Positions 17,974 to 25,542 of a stretch of DNA of 64,000 bases are shown piece by piece. A program made the position numbers and the translations under genes. Under the pieces are notes generated by a model that saw nothing but the letters and a program-made list of their open reading frames with translations, made no database searches and was not told the DNA's origin. Origin of the DNA: Acidobacteriota bacterium (GTDB taxonomy: Bacteria; Actinomycetota; Acidimicrobiia; Acidimicrobiales; Microtrichaceae); the NCBI GenBank assembly GCA_003577145.1, contig QEUP01000002.1:62001-126000 (forward strand), in the 5' to 3' direction. The first letter of the stretch is position 1; each line of letters begins with the position of its first letter.

Positions 17974-18513
17974 ATGAGAACTCTCGTGGCCATGATCCGG
18001 GGCATCAACGTCGCCGGCCACAACAAGGTGAGGATGAGCGACCTGCGGGCCCTTGTCGCCGGCCTCGGCTACCGGGACGTGACGACCTACATCCAGTCGG
18101 GCAACGTGGTTCTCACCTGCGAGGAGGGGTCGGACGCCCAGGTCGCGCGGTCCATCGCAGGGCGGATGGCCGAAGAGCTCGGGATGGATGTGAGTGTGGT
18201 CGTGCGATCGTCACGGGAGCTGGCTCAGGTCGTGGATAGCAACCCCTATGTTCGAGAGGGTGCGGACGACAGCGACCTGCACGTCACCTTCCTCGCTGAC
18301 GTTCCCGAACCCGAACTTGTCGCGGGCATCGACCCTGCCCGCGGCGCACCGCATACGTTCCGCGTCTTCGAACGGGACATCTACCTGTTCTGTCCGGGGG
18401 GTTATGGCCGGAGCAAGCTCACCAACGCCTTCTTCGAGCAGAAGCTGGGGGTAGTCTCGACCACCCGGAACTGGAGGACGGTCAGAGAGCTCGCGGTGCT
18501 GGCGGCGCGCTGA
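17974..18513 (+). CDS. DUF1697 family protein
   Basis: A 179-residue protein with the hallmark DUF1697 N-terminus (LVAMIRGINVAGHNKVRM), then YIQSGNVVL and a C-terminal segment around GRSKLTNAFFEQKLG and TTRNWRTV. The family is widespread in actinobacteria, cytoplasmic, and of unknown function. ATG start with GGGGGAGG upstream. Monocistronic by spacing. Confidence 0.92.
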   Translation: MRTLVAMIRGINVAGHNKVRMSDLRALVAGLGYRDVTTYIQSGNVVLTCEEGSDAQVARSIAGRMAEELGMDVSVVVRSSRELAQVVDSNPYVREGADDSDLHVTFLADVPEPELVAGIDPARGAPHTFRVFERDIYLFCPGGYGRSKLTNAFFEQKLGVVSTTRNWRTVRELAVLAAR

Positions 18514-18708
18514 GCGCCGTCCGGCCTGGTTGGCCCCGCCTGCCCCGGTCGATTGGCGGAAGCCAGATACGGGTCGGTCATTCCGCGCACGCTCGCTTGC
18601 TGCCGTGTAAGGTCCTCTGCTCGGGACGGCATTGTTGCGCCTCGAACCGTTACCGTGTCGCCCCATGATTGCGACTGGCAGGTGATTCTGCGGCGCAGGG
18701 GGTGTCAG
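18514..18708. promoter_or_regulatory. intergenic region upstream of the permease cluster
   Basis: A 195-bp gap. An open frame in the permease register covers part of it but has no conserved character. AGGGGGTG before the GTG at 18709 is the likely ribosome binding site. No riboswitch or operator is recognised. Confidence 0.3.
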
Positions 18709-20127
18709 GTGACTGCAGGTCTCGACGAGCAACCCAAGGTCGAGGTACGCCACGTACCCCGCACCCTCGGGCTAGGTGCGCTCGTCTTCATCATGTTCTT
18801 CACCGTCTCGGGCGGTGCGTACGGTCTCGAGGACACGATCGGTGAGTCCGGCGCCGGCATGGGGCTGTTGCTCATCTTGATCACACCGATCATCTGGGCC
18901 GTGCCGTCGGCGATGATGGTCGCCGAGTTGTCGACTGCGATGCCGGTCGAGGGCGGGTACTACAAATGGGTCAAGGCGGCGCTGGGTCCTTTCTGGGGAT
19001 TCCAGGAAGGATGGTGGTCTTGGCTCACGAGCTGGGTGGACATGGCCATCTACCCCGTTCTGTTCGTGGAGTACGCCGCCTACTTCTGGCCCGACACGTT
19101 CGGTGCCGATACCGGGAGCGGCTTGAGCCGCTGGCTGCTCGGTGCGGCGGTGATCTGGTTCTTCACCTTGTTGAACATCCGGGGGGCGAAGATCATCGGC
19201 GACACCTCGATGTTCTTCGGCGTGGTGGTCATATCGCCGTTCGTCCTGCTGACCATCTTCGGGCTCTTCGACATCAACTTCAATCCCGTCGAGCCGTTCA
19301 CGAACCCAGGCCAAGGGTTCACCTCGGCGTTCGCGGTGGGGCTGTTCGTCGTGATGTGGAACTACCTCGGCTGGGACGGCGTGTCCACAGTGGCGGGCGA
19401 GATGAAGGATCCGCGGCGCGACTACCCGCGCATGCTGCTCATCACCGTTCCCGTGATCACTCTCGTGTACTTCCTGCCGACCCTTGCCGGTCTCGTATCG
19501 GTCGGTACGTCCGACGTCGAATGGACCGCCGGAGCGTTCACCGAGATCGCCGATCTCGTCGCCGGCTCGTGGTTGGGCACGTGGCTCGCCGTGGCTGCGC
19601 TGGTCGCGGCCGCCGGCCTCTTCTCGAGCCTCTTGCTGCAGATAAGCCGTGTCCCGTTCGTGATGGGCGAGGACGGCTACCTCCCGCGAGGCCTCATGCG
19701 AGTGCACTCCAAGTACGGCACACCGTGGGTCTCTCTGGTCGTTTCGAGTGCTATCTACACGGTGTTCATCCTGGGGCCGTTCCAGGGCCTTGTGGTGCTC
19801 GACGTCACGATCTACGCCGGAGCACTGCTGCTCGAGTTCGCGGCCCTCATCGCGCTGCGCATCAAGCAGCCGAACATGGTCCGGCCCTACCGGGTGCCGG
19901 GTGGCTGGCCGGGCGTGATAATCATCACCGCACTCCCGGCGGTGGTCATCGGCCTCGCCGTCTACTTCCAGGCCTACTACGAAGGCTGGGTGGGCTCGAT
20001 CGGCTTGGCACTTGTAGCGCTGGCGACCGGTCCTGTCCTCTATCCCATCGCGCGTGCCCTCCGTGCCCGTCGCGGCATCGAGGACACCGATGAGCAGATC
20101 TTCGAGCTCGAGGAATCATCGACGTGA
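18709..20127 (+). CDS. APC-superfamily amino acid/polyamine permease
   Basis: A 472-residue inner-membrane transporter with about 12 hydrophobic segments. The first, starting near residue 24, carries the family motif FFTVSGGAYGLED. Other landmarks are MPVEGGYYKWVKAALG and WNYLGWDGVSTVAGE, typical of amino acid/polyamine-cation permeases. The GTG at 18709 follows AGGGGGT; the ORF upstream is not membrane-like. Its stop overlaps the start of the universal stress protein as GTGA, and a PotD-like lipoprotein follows. Confidence 0.92.
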   Translation: MTAGLDEQPKVEVRHVPRTLGLGALVFIMFFTVSGGAYGLEDTIGESGAGMGLLLILITPIIWAVPSAMMVAELSTAMPVEGGYYKWVKAALGPFWGFQEGWWSWLTSWVDMAIYPVLFVEYAAYFWPDTFGADTGSGLSRWLLGAAVIWFFTLLNIRGAKIIGDTSMFFGVVVISPFVLLTIFGLFDINFNPVEPFTNPGQGFTSAFAVGLFVVMWNYLGWDGVSTVAGEMKDPRRDYPRMLLITVPVITLVYFLPTLAGLVSVGTSDVEWTAGAFTEIADLVAGSWLGTWLAVAALVAAAGLFSSLLLQISRVPFVMGEDGYLPRGLMRVHSKYGTPWVSLVVSSAIYTVFILGPFQGLVVLDVTIYAGALLLEFAALIALRIKQPNMVRPYRVPGGWPGVIIITALPAVVIGLAVYFQAYYEGWVGSIGLALVALATGPVLYPIARALRARRGIEDTDEQIFELEESST

Positions 20128-20648
20128 CAACATACGAACGCCCCTCCGACTGGGAAGAGCCGGTCTTCATCCCCGATGTAGACGCATCGTTCGAGCGCCT
20201 CATGGTGCCCTTCGACGGATCCCACAGTGCCGAACAGGCCTTGGGCTACGCGGTCGTGCTCGCGAGGGTGACAGGCGCCGAGATAGTGGTCGTCGTCGCC
20301 TATGACGCGCCGGTGACAGTGCGGCGCCGAGGTGCGCTGGTCGTAGAGGACACTCGTGCAGGCATGAGAAGTGAGGCCGAAGGGCTCGCCGCAGAGGCCG
20401 TGGCACAGTTGCAGACCAAGGGTTGTCAGGCCCGTGGGATCGTCATCGAGGGAGACCCGGTCGAAGGCATCCTGCAGACTGCTGACGCGGAGGAGGCCGA
20501 CATCATCCTCATGGGACGCCGCGGCCTGACCGCCGAGTTGCGGGCAGTGCAGCGCATCGTGCACGCCGGCCTGGCCTACGTGACACACGGGTCCATTGCC
20601 GAGAAGGTCACCCGTCACGCGACCGTTCCGGTCCTGCTGGTGGGATAG
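20124..20648 (+). CDS. universal stress protein (UspA family)
   Basis: A 174-residue single-domain UspA protein. MVPFDGSHSAEQAL forms the first strand and helix, and MGRRGLTAELRAV...GSIAEKVTRHATVPVLLV the C-terminal ATP-binding-type segment. It is translationally coupled to the APC permease. Permease-UspA pairing is known from other bacteria, where the Usp may gate or sense the transporter. A longer N-terminal tail (about 22 residues) precedes the domain. Confidence 0.92.
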   Translation: MTTYERPSDWEEPVFIPDVDASFERLMVPFDGSHSAEQALGYAVVLARVTGAEIVVVVAYDAPVTVRRRGALVVEDTRAGMRSEAEGLAAEAVAQLQTKGCQARGIVIEGDPVEGILQTADAEEADIILMGRRGLTAELRAVQRIVHAGLAYVTHGSIAEKVTRHATVPVLLVG

Positions 20649-20660
20649 GAGGTGTACCAA

Positions 20661-21755
20661 GTGCCCGAGTCACACCTCATCGGACGACGCCAGATCCTGC
20701 AGGCTTCCGCTGTGGGGATCGCTCTGGTGGCGGCCGGTCCCCTGGCGGGGTGCAGCGATCCTCGTGACTACGATCGCATCTCGTTCCTGAACTGGCAGGA
20801 CTACATCGCGCCCGATCTGCTCGACGAGTTCACCGCCAAGTCGGGGATCTCGGTCACCTACGAGACCTACGTGTCCAATGACGAACTGGAGCGGCGACTG
20901 GCGGCTGCACAACGTCCGCGGCCCGGTGGGCGTACCGGCTCGAGCTTCGACCTGATCGTGCCATCCGACAACCTCGTGACCGCGCTTCGCGACTCCGAAC
21001 AGATCCAGAAGCTCGACCTCGACCAGATCCCCAACATCGACAACCTCGAGCCCGCCTTCCGCGAAACGGCCTTCGACCCTGGCAACGAGTACAGCGTGCC
21101 CTGGGCGACGGGAACCACGGGGCTCGGCTACGACACCACGAAGTTCTCCGAGCCGCCCACCTATGAGGTGTTCCTCGACGGGCGTTACAAGGGACAGATG
21201 ACGATCCTCGACGAGCAGCACGATGCGCTCGGCATGGCGCTGCTGGCACTCGGCTTCGATCCCAACACCACCGATCCGACCGAGGTGGACGAGGCGGCAG
21301 ACCTGCTCATCGAGATGCAGGCCCAGAGCCGCCTCGACTCCGGTACCTACCTCGAGGGTCTCGTTTCCGGCGAGATCGTGGTTGCCCAGGGGTACTCGTC
21401 CGACGTGCTCCAGGCGCGTGAGCAGAATCCCGACATCGCATACGTCATCCCCGCTGAGGGCGGCCTTCGCTGGGTCGACAGCATGGTGATTCCCGATGCC
21501 GCCCCGCGCCCCGATGACGCCGACAAGTTCATCAACTTCTATCTCCAACCCGAGGTGGCCGCCGCCAACAGCGAGTACGTGCAGGTCGACACCGGCAACG
21601 AGGCTGCGCGTGATCTGCTACCCCAGGACATTCTCGACGACCCGGTGATCTTCCCACCTGAGTCGGTTCTCGAATCGCTCTACTTCACCGCCAACCTCGG
21701 TGACGACGAGGCGATCTACGACGAAGCCTGGGCTCGCGTGCAAGAAGCCGACTGA
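20661..21755 (+). CDS. PotD-like polyamine-binding lipoprotein
   Basis: A 364-residue extracellular solute-binding protein of the PotD/PotF type. It has a twin-arginine motif (Arg9-Arg10) and a lipobox LAGC with Cys31, so it is probably Tat-exported and lipid-anchored. SFLNWQDYIAPDLLDEF, LIVPSDNLV and YSVPWATGTTGLGYD are typical of family members. AGGAGGT lies six bases before the GTG at 20661. No ABC permease or ATPase adjoins it; instead it follows an APC permease and Usp, which is unusual. Confidence 0.9.
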   Translation: MPESHLIGRRQILQASAVGIALVAAGPLAGCSDPRDYDRISFLNWQDYIAPDLLDEFTAKSGISVTYETYVSNDELERRLAAAQRPRPGGRTGSSFDLIVPSDNLVTALRDSEQIQKLDLDQIPNIDNLEPAFRETAFDPGNEYSVPWATGTTGLGYDTTKFSEPPTYEVFLDGRYKGQMTILDEQHDALGMALLALGFDPNTTDPTEVDEAADLLIEMQAQSRLDSGTYLEGLVSGEIVVAQGYSSDVLQAREQNPDIAYVIPAEGGLRWVDSMVIPDAAPRPDDADKFINFYLQPEVAAANSEYVQVDTGNEAARDLLPQDILDDPVIFPPESVLESLYFTANLGDDEAIYDEAWARVQEAD

Positions 21756-21782
21756 CTCCTCCCACCGCAACAAACCCGTTCT

Positions 21783-21822
21783 GTGAACGCGCGCGGCCCC
21801 TATAGGGGCCCTTTCGGTTCAC
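21783..21822. repeat. dispersed palindrome, copy 4
   Basis: GTGAAC ... GGCCCCTATAGGGGCC ... GTTCAC, 28 bp after the PotD-like stop. With copy 5 it brackets the Asp-rich gene at 21887, in the same orientation. Confidence 0.9.
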
Positions 21823-21886
21823 AAAAGGAGCTTGGCACGGTCGGATATTCGCTCCATGCCTCGGGATACACCGAAAGCCGGCGTGC

Positions 21887-22606
21887 TCAGTACTCGCTGC
21901 TGTCGAAAGCGTCGTAGTCGTAGCCGTCGAAGGAGCCGTCGAAGTCGGTGTCGTTGACGTCGTCGGCGTAGATGTCGTTGTCGTAGCCGTCGTAGACGCC
22001 GTCGCCGTCGGTGTCGTTGACGTCGTCGGCGTAGATGTCGTTGTCGTAGCCGTCGTAGACGCCGTCGAAGTCGGTGTCGTTGACGTCGTCGGCGTAGATG
22101 TCGTTGTCGTAGGCGTCGGGCGTACCGTCGAAGTCGGTGTCCTGATCGTTGTCGGTCGACGGGTAGATATCAAAGCTGTCCCAGACCCCGTCGGAGTCCG
22201 AGTCCGGGCTCGGCCACAGGTTGTAGTCGGACCAGCCGGAGTCCACGTCGAAAGGAGCATCGTTGACCAGTGGATCCGGGCCGGGGCTGAACGTCAGGTT
22301 CGACTGGTCAGGCAGTCCGTCACCGTCGTAGCCGAAGCCGTCGAGGAGCAGGTCACCGTCCCAGTCGACGTCGCTGTTGTCCAGGTAGGTGTCGAAGTCC
22401 GAATCCCAATCGAGAGTGTCGATGGCTCCGTCGAAGTTGGTGTCGGTTCCGACGGTGTCAACCCAACCGTCGAAGTTGGTGTCGGTCTGAACCTGGTCGA
22501 AGTAGCCGTCACCGTTCAGGTCGGCAACCAGCGCCTCTGCATAGCCGTCGCCGTCGCCGTCGTAGGTGTCGGCTGCGCCGACGCAGTTGGTATCCGTCAA
22601 GGTCAT
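21887..22606 (-). CDS. Asp-rich DxDxDG-repeat protein (paralogue 2) with 21-residue tandem repeats
   Basis: A 239-residue acidic protein full of calcium-loop-like motifs (YDGDGDGYAE, DLNGDGYFD, DTNFDGWVD, DSDSDGVWD). The C-terminal part has three near-identical 21-residue repeats of the form YDNDIYADDVNDTDFDGVYDG, encoded by 63-bp DNA repeats. No signal peptide or anchor. Start ATG at 22606 with AAGGAGA seven bases upstream. Related in style to the proteins at 3967 and 29549 but more divergent. Function unknown; calcium-dependent folding is inference. Confidence 0.85.
   Translation of the reverse strand: MTLTDTNCVGAADTYDGDGDGYAEALVADLNGDGYFDQVQTDTNFDGWVDTVGTDTNFDGAIDTLDWDSDFDTYLDNSDVDWDGDLLLDGFGYDGDGLPDQSNLTFSPGPDPLVNDAPFDVDSGWSDYNLWPSPDSDSDGVWDSFDIYPSTDNDQDTDFDGTPDAYDNDIYADDVNDTDFDGVYDGYDNDIYADDVNDTDGDGVYDGYDNDIYADDVNDTDFDGSFDGYDYDAFDSSEY
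21944..22132. repeat. tandem repeat, three 63-bp units
   Basis: Three consecutive 63-bp units lie within the Asp-rich gene (identical start words at 21944, 22007 and 22070; a degenerate fourth begins at 22133). The units keep the reading frame and differ at only a few bases, indicating recent expansion. Confidence 0.85.
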
Positions 22607-22714
22607 CTGGTCGTCTCCTTCTCCAGGCTCGCCGGTGCCGCGTCCGCATCGAGTGCGGGACCGTCATACCGATACCTGTCTGAGGCGTGCAACCGCCCTC
22701 TTGTTCCCCGTTCT

Positions 22715-22754
22715 GTGAACGCTTATGGCCCCTATAGGGGCCTTTTCGGTTCAC
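22715..22754. repeat. dispersed palindrome, copy 5
   Basis: GTGAAC ... GGCCCCTATAGGGGCC ... GTTCAC. Its right arm holds the stop codon of the acetone-carboxylase gamma gene (22751). The T-run faces the plus strand although both neighbouring genes are on the minus strand. Confidence 0.9.
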
Positions 22755-23299
22755 AAAAGAGGTTTGGCCCACTTGCTGATGATCTCGGCGGTGCGGTCCT
22801 CACAGTCCTGGTGGTCCTCGAGTGGCCGGCCGAGCCAATCGTCGTAGAAGACGTCGATGTCCGGCAACGCGTCGAAAACGACGGGGTATCCGACGGGCAC
22901 GCTCTCGACGTCGAGCAGAACCCCGCAACCGGGGCAGATGAATTCGCGGATCTCGCACAGGTTCGGGTCGGGTCTACGCAGCCCGGGGTAGATCTCTTCC
23001 ATCGACGCGATGTCATCTCGCGCGATGATCGCCGCGCTCATCTTCCAGTTACGTCGCCAGTCACCGAACTCGTGGCCGCAGTCGCACTTCACGATCCGGG
23101 AGCCACCTGACTCAACGATGTAGAGGTGCTCGCGCAACGGCAGAAGGATCCGTTCCGGCCACCGAACCTGCTCCTGCAACAACTCCAGCACTGCTTCGAA
23201 GCGATCGTCGTCCTTGGGACCGCTGATGATCTCCTTGGTCTTGTCCCAGGCGAGTGTGCCGGCGAAGAGATCCCGTAGATCGTCTTTGGAGACAGCCAT
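22751..23299 (-). CDS. acxC: acetone carboxylase gamma subunit-like
   Basis: A 182-residue small subunit resembling AcxC. It has two cysteine pairs, VKCDCGHEFGDWRRNWK and ICPGCGVLLDVE, which form a probable metal-binding knuckle, and DIDVFYDDW near the end. In Xanthobacter and Rhodobacter acetone carboxylase this subunit is required for the heterohexamer. The ATG at 23299 overlaps the AcxB stop by one base. It follows acxA-acxB in the canonical order. Confidence 0.85.
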   Translation of the reverse strand: MAVSKDDLRDLFAGTLAWDKTKEIISGPKDDDRFEAVLELLQEQVRWPERILLPLREHLYIVESGGSRIVKCDCGHEFGDWRRNWKMSAAIIARDDIASMEEIYPGLRRPDPNLCEIREFICPGCGVLLDVESVPVGYPVVFDALPDIDVFYDDWLGRPLEDHQDCEDRTAEIISKWAKPLL

Positions 23300-25542
23300 C
23301 ACTGCACCCCGCCGGTCCATGCATCGGGCAGAGCCCAGAACTGCTTGAACTCGGAGGTGAACGCCTCGCTCATCTTCATGCTGCTCTGGTACATCTCGAG
23401 CAGCATGGCGTCGATGTCACCGTCGACGAGCCGCTCGCGGGTGCGTCGCCACCAGTCCTCGACCGGGACAGCGCGAGCGAGGCGCTCACGACGCCTCGCG
23501 GCGCGTAAGTCCTCGGTCCGTTCGACGTCGACCTCCCACTCGTTCCTCGACGGGTCGAGCTCGGCTAATGCTCCGTAGATGTTCTCGGCGATCTCCGGAT
23601 CGGCCAGGCCTTCTTCGAGGTCGATTCTCAGCGCTTCGAGGTCGCGCTCGAGCGGGTCGCCGTAGCCCCCCGGTGAGCCGACTGACGCGATCAGGATGTC
23701 GTGGTCGTTGACCTCCATCGGCGGCGGCATGTGGTGGAGGCGCAGGATCTCGCCGTCGATGCGCTCGAACTCGGGCGAGGCGGGGTGGCCCAACTCGTGG
23801 TAGAGGGGCGCCCGGCGCTCGATCAGCTCAGCGATGTCGGTGTTGCGGAGTACGACGTTGAAGCGCCTGCCCCCCGGATAGCCGCCGCCCAGCCCGAGGT
23901 TGGGCAGGATGTATTCGGCCGCGCCTCCCACCACCCCGGCGGCAATGGTCTCGGTGGAGCGGTGCAGCATGGCAGTCGTCGGGATCGACGCACCCGACCG
24001 GAACCGGCCCCAGCCCACGGAGTAGGGCTCGAAGCGCCGGCCGAGGTCGAGGTAGGGCATGAAGCACTCCCAGATCTCGGTGTTGCCGAGGTCGACCTCG
24101 GCTGTGATCAACGCCCCCCCGGCATCCAGGCCGTCGCAGACACCCGTGGCGCCCGCACCGAAGTTGCCGGTGGGAGCGGCCAGCAACGGCCGACGCGTGC
24201 CGTACTGGTCGTAACCTGCCATCTGCAGCCCACTACCGCCCCGGTAGGTGAACATCTCCTCCCGGAAGCCGCGCATGTAATAGGAGTTGGCGACCATTCC
24301 GCACCAGAGGCTGAACACGTCGATGACGGGCGCCCAGATCGACGCCGTTGCCAGCGGGCGCACGTCCTCGGGGTTGAGGACCGACCCTGTGGGCAGCCGG
24401 AGGTCGAGTGGTAGCAGCGAGCCGAGGTTGGCCCGCCCGTCATAGGCGAGGGTCTGCACCGCCGAGAACGCCAGACCACCCCACATGCCCGAGGGGGTCG
24501 CGTTGAACGGGTGCCAACCCCACTCACCTGCCCCCTCGAAGTCGAGCACCAGCGCGCCGTCTCGCTCGATGCGCATCTCGACCGGCACCAGCCGGATGTG
24601 GTCCTTGCGCGCGGGGAGCCACGAAACCGGCTGATCGGCCATGTAGAACTCGAGGGGAACCACATTTCGGTAACGGCCGGGTACCGTCCTTTGACGGATC
24701 CGGGCGATCTGGTTGCGGCGTTCTTCCTCGATGAGCTCACGCCCGGCCTCCTTGAAGAAGTCGAGGCCGAACTCGTCGATGATCCGGCAGATCTCCTGGC
24801 GCACCCTGATGTTGGCAGCAATCGCCCCCTTGCGATCGAGCAGGAAGATGTCGGCCATGTCGAGGCTGTTCTTGATCTTGAGCTCGATGTCGTGGCGCAA
24901 CTCGTCATTTGTGCCGACCTTTTCGGCGACGAATCGCATTCCGTCGGTGGCACGTTCGACGTTGGCGATCGGCATGCAACCGGGACTCACGGCTCCGATG
25001 TCCATCTCCATGATCACCGTGCAAACCCAGGCGACGAGCTCACCCTGCCAGAACACCGGCATGATGTCGTAGACATCGGCGGGGTGCATGCCGGCCACGG
25101 TCGGGTCGTTGCACCAGAAGAGGTCGCCGGGATCTATGCCGACCTCGTGCTCGTAGTCGTGCTCGATCATCCACTGGATGACTTCACCCATGCAGCGGAT
25201 GTGAACCTGGATTCCGGGTGACTGCGCGATGTTGTCACCTTCGGGTGTGTAGATGCCGATGGCGAGCTCGGCGACCTCGCGCACGAACGGCGAGGCGGAC
25301 ACCATCCGGGTTGTCTCCCGGCCGGCGATGAGGGCGGCCAGCAACCGCGAATGGAACAGCTCGGCCCGGACGGGGTCGTCGTTCAGCACATGCGGGTGGG
25401 TGATGCCCGCATAACAGCCGGTCGCGTCGTACTGGCAGCGCCTGTAGGCCAGTAGCTCGGCGAGCGTCCTGCCCGTTTCGCTGATCGGGTCACGTGCTGG
25501 TGAGAGCGTGGCGTCGAGTCCCGGTGTCGCTTGGATCGTCAT
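23299..25542 (-). CDS. acxB: acetone carboxylase alpha subunit-like (hydantoinase B family)
   Basis: A 747-residue hydantoinase B/oxoprolinase-type subunit of the length usual for AcxB (about 776). Recognisable blocks are HPHVLNDDPVRAELFHSRL near the N-terminus, DLFWCNDPTVAGMHPADVYD, MEMDIGAVSPGCMPIANVER and the C-terminal IASVGSPGGYGDPLERD. In acetone carboxylase this subunit binds the metal and joins the enol phosphate with carboxyphosphate. The ATG at 25542 overlaps the acxA stop as ATGA. The substrate (acetone, larger ketone or aromatic ketone) cannot be read from sequence. Confidence 0.88.
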   Translation of the reverse strand: MTIQATPGLDATLSPARDPISETGRTLAELLAYRRCQYDATGCYAGITHPHVLNDDPVRAELFHSRLLAALIAGRETTRMVSASPFVREVAELAIGIYTPEGDNIAQSPGIQVHIRCMGEVIQWMIEHDYEHEVGIDPGDLFWCNDPTVAGMHPADVYDIMPVFWQGELVAWVCTVIMEMDIGAVSPGCMPIANVERATDGMRFVAEKVGTNDELRHDIELKIKNSLDMADIFLLDRKGAIAANIRVRQEICRIIDEFGLDFFKEAGRELIEEERRNQIARIRQRTVPGRYRNVVPLEFYMADQPVSWLPARKDHIRLVPVEMRIERDGALVLDFEGAGEWGWHPFNATPSGMWGGLAFSAVQTLAYDGRANLGSLLPLDLRLPTGSVLNPEDVRPLATASIWAPVIDVFSLWCGMVANSYYMRGFREEMFTYRGGSGLQMAGYDQYGTRRPLLAAPTGNFGAGATGVCDGLDAGGALITAEVDLGNTEIWECFMPYLDLGRRFEPYSVGWGRFRSGASIPTTAMLHRSTETIAAGVVGGAAEYILPNLGLGGGYPGGRRFNVVLRNTDIAELIERRAPLYHELGHPASPEFERIDGEILRLHHMPPPMEVNDHDILIASVGSPGGYGDPLERDLEALRIDLEEGLADPEIAENIYGALAELDPSRNEWEVDVERTEDLRAARRRERLARAVPVEDWWRRTRERLVDGDIDAMLLEMYQSSMKMSEAFTSEFKQFWALPDAWTGGVQ

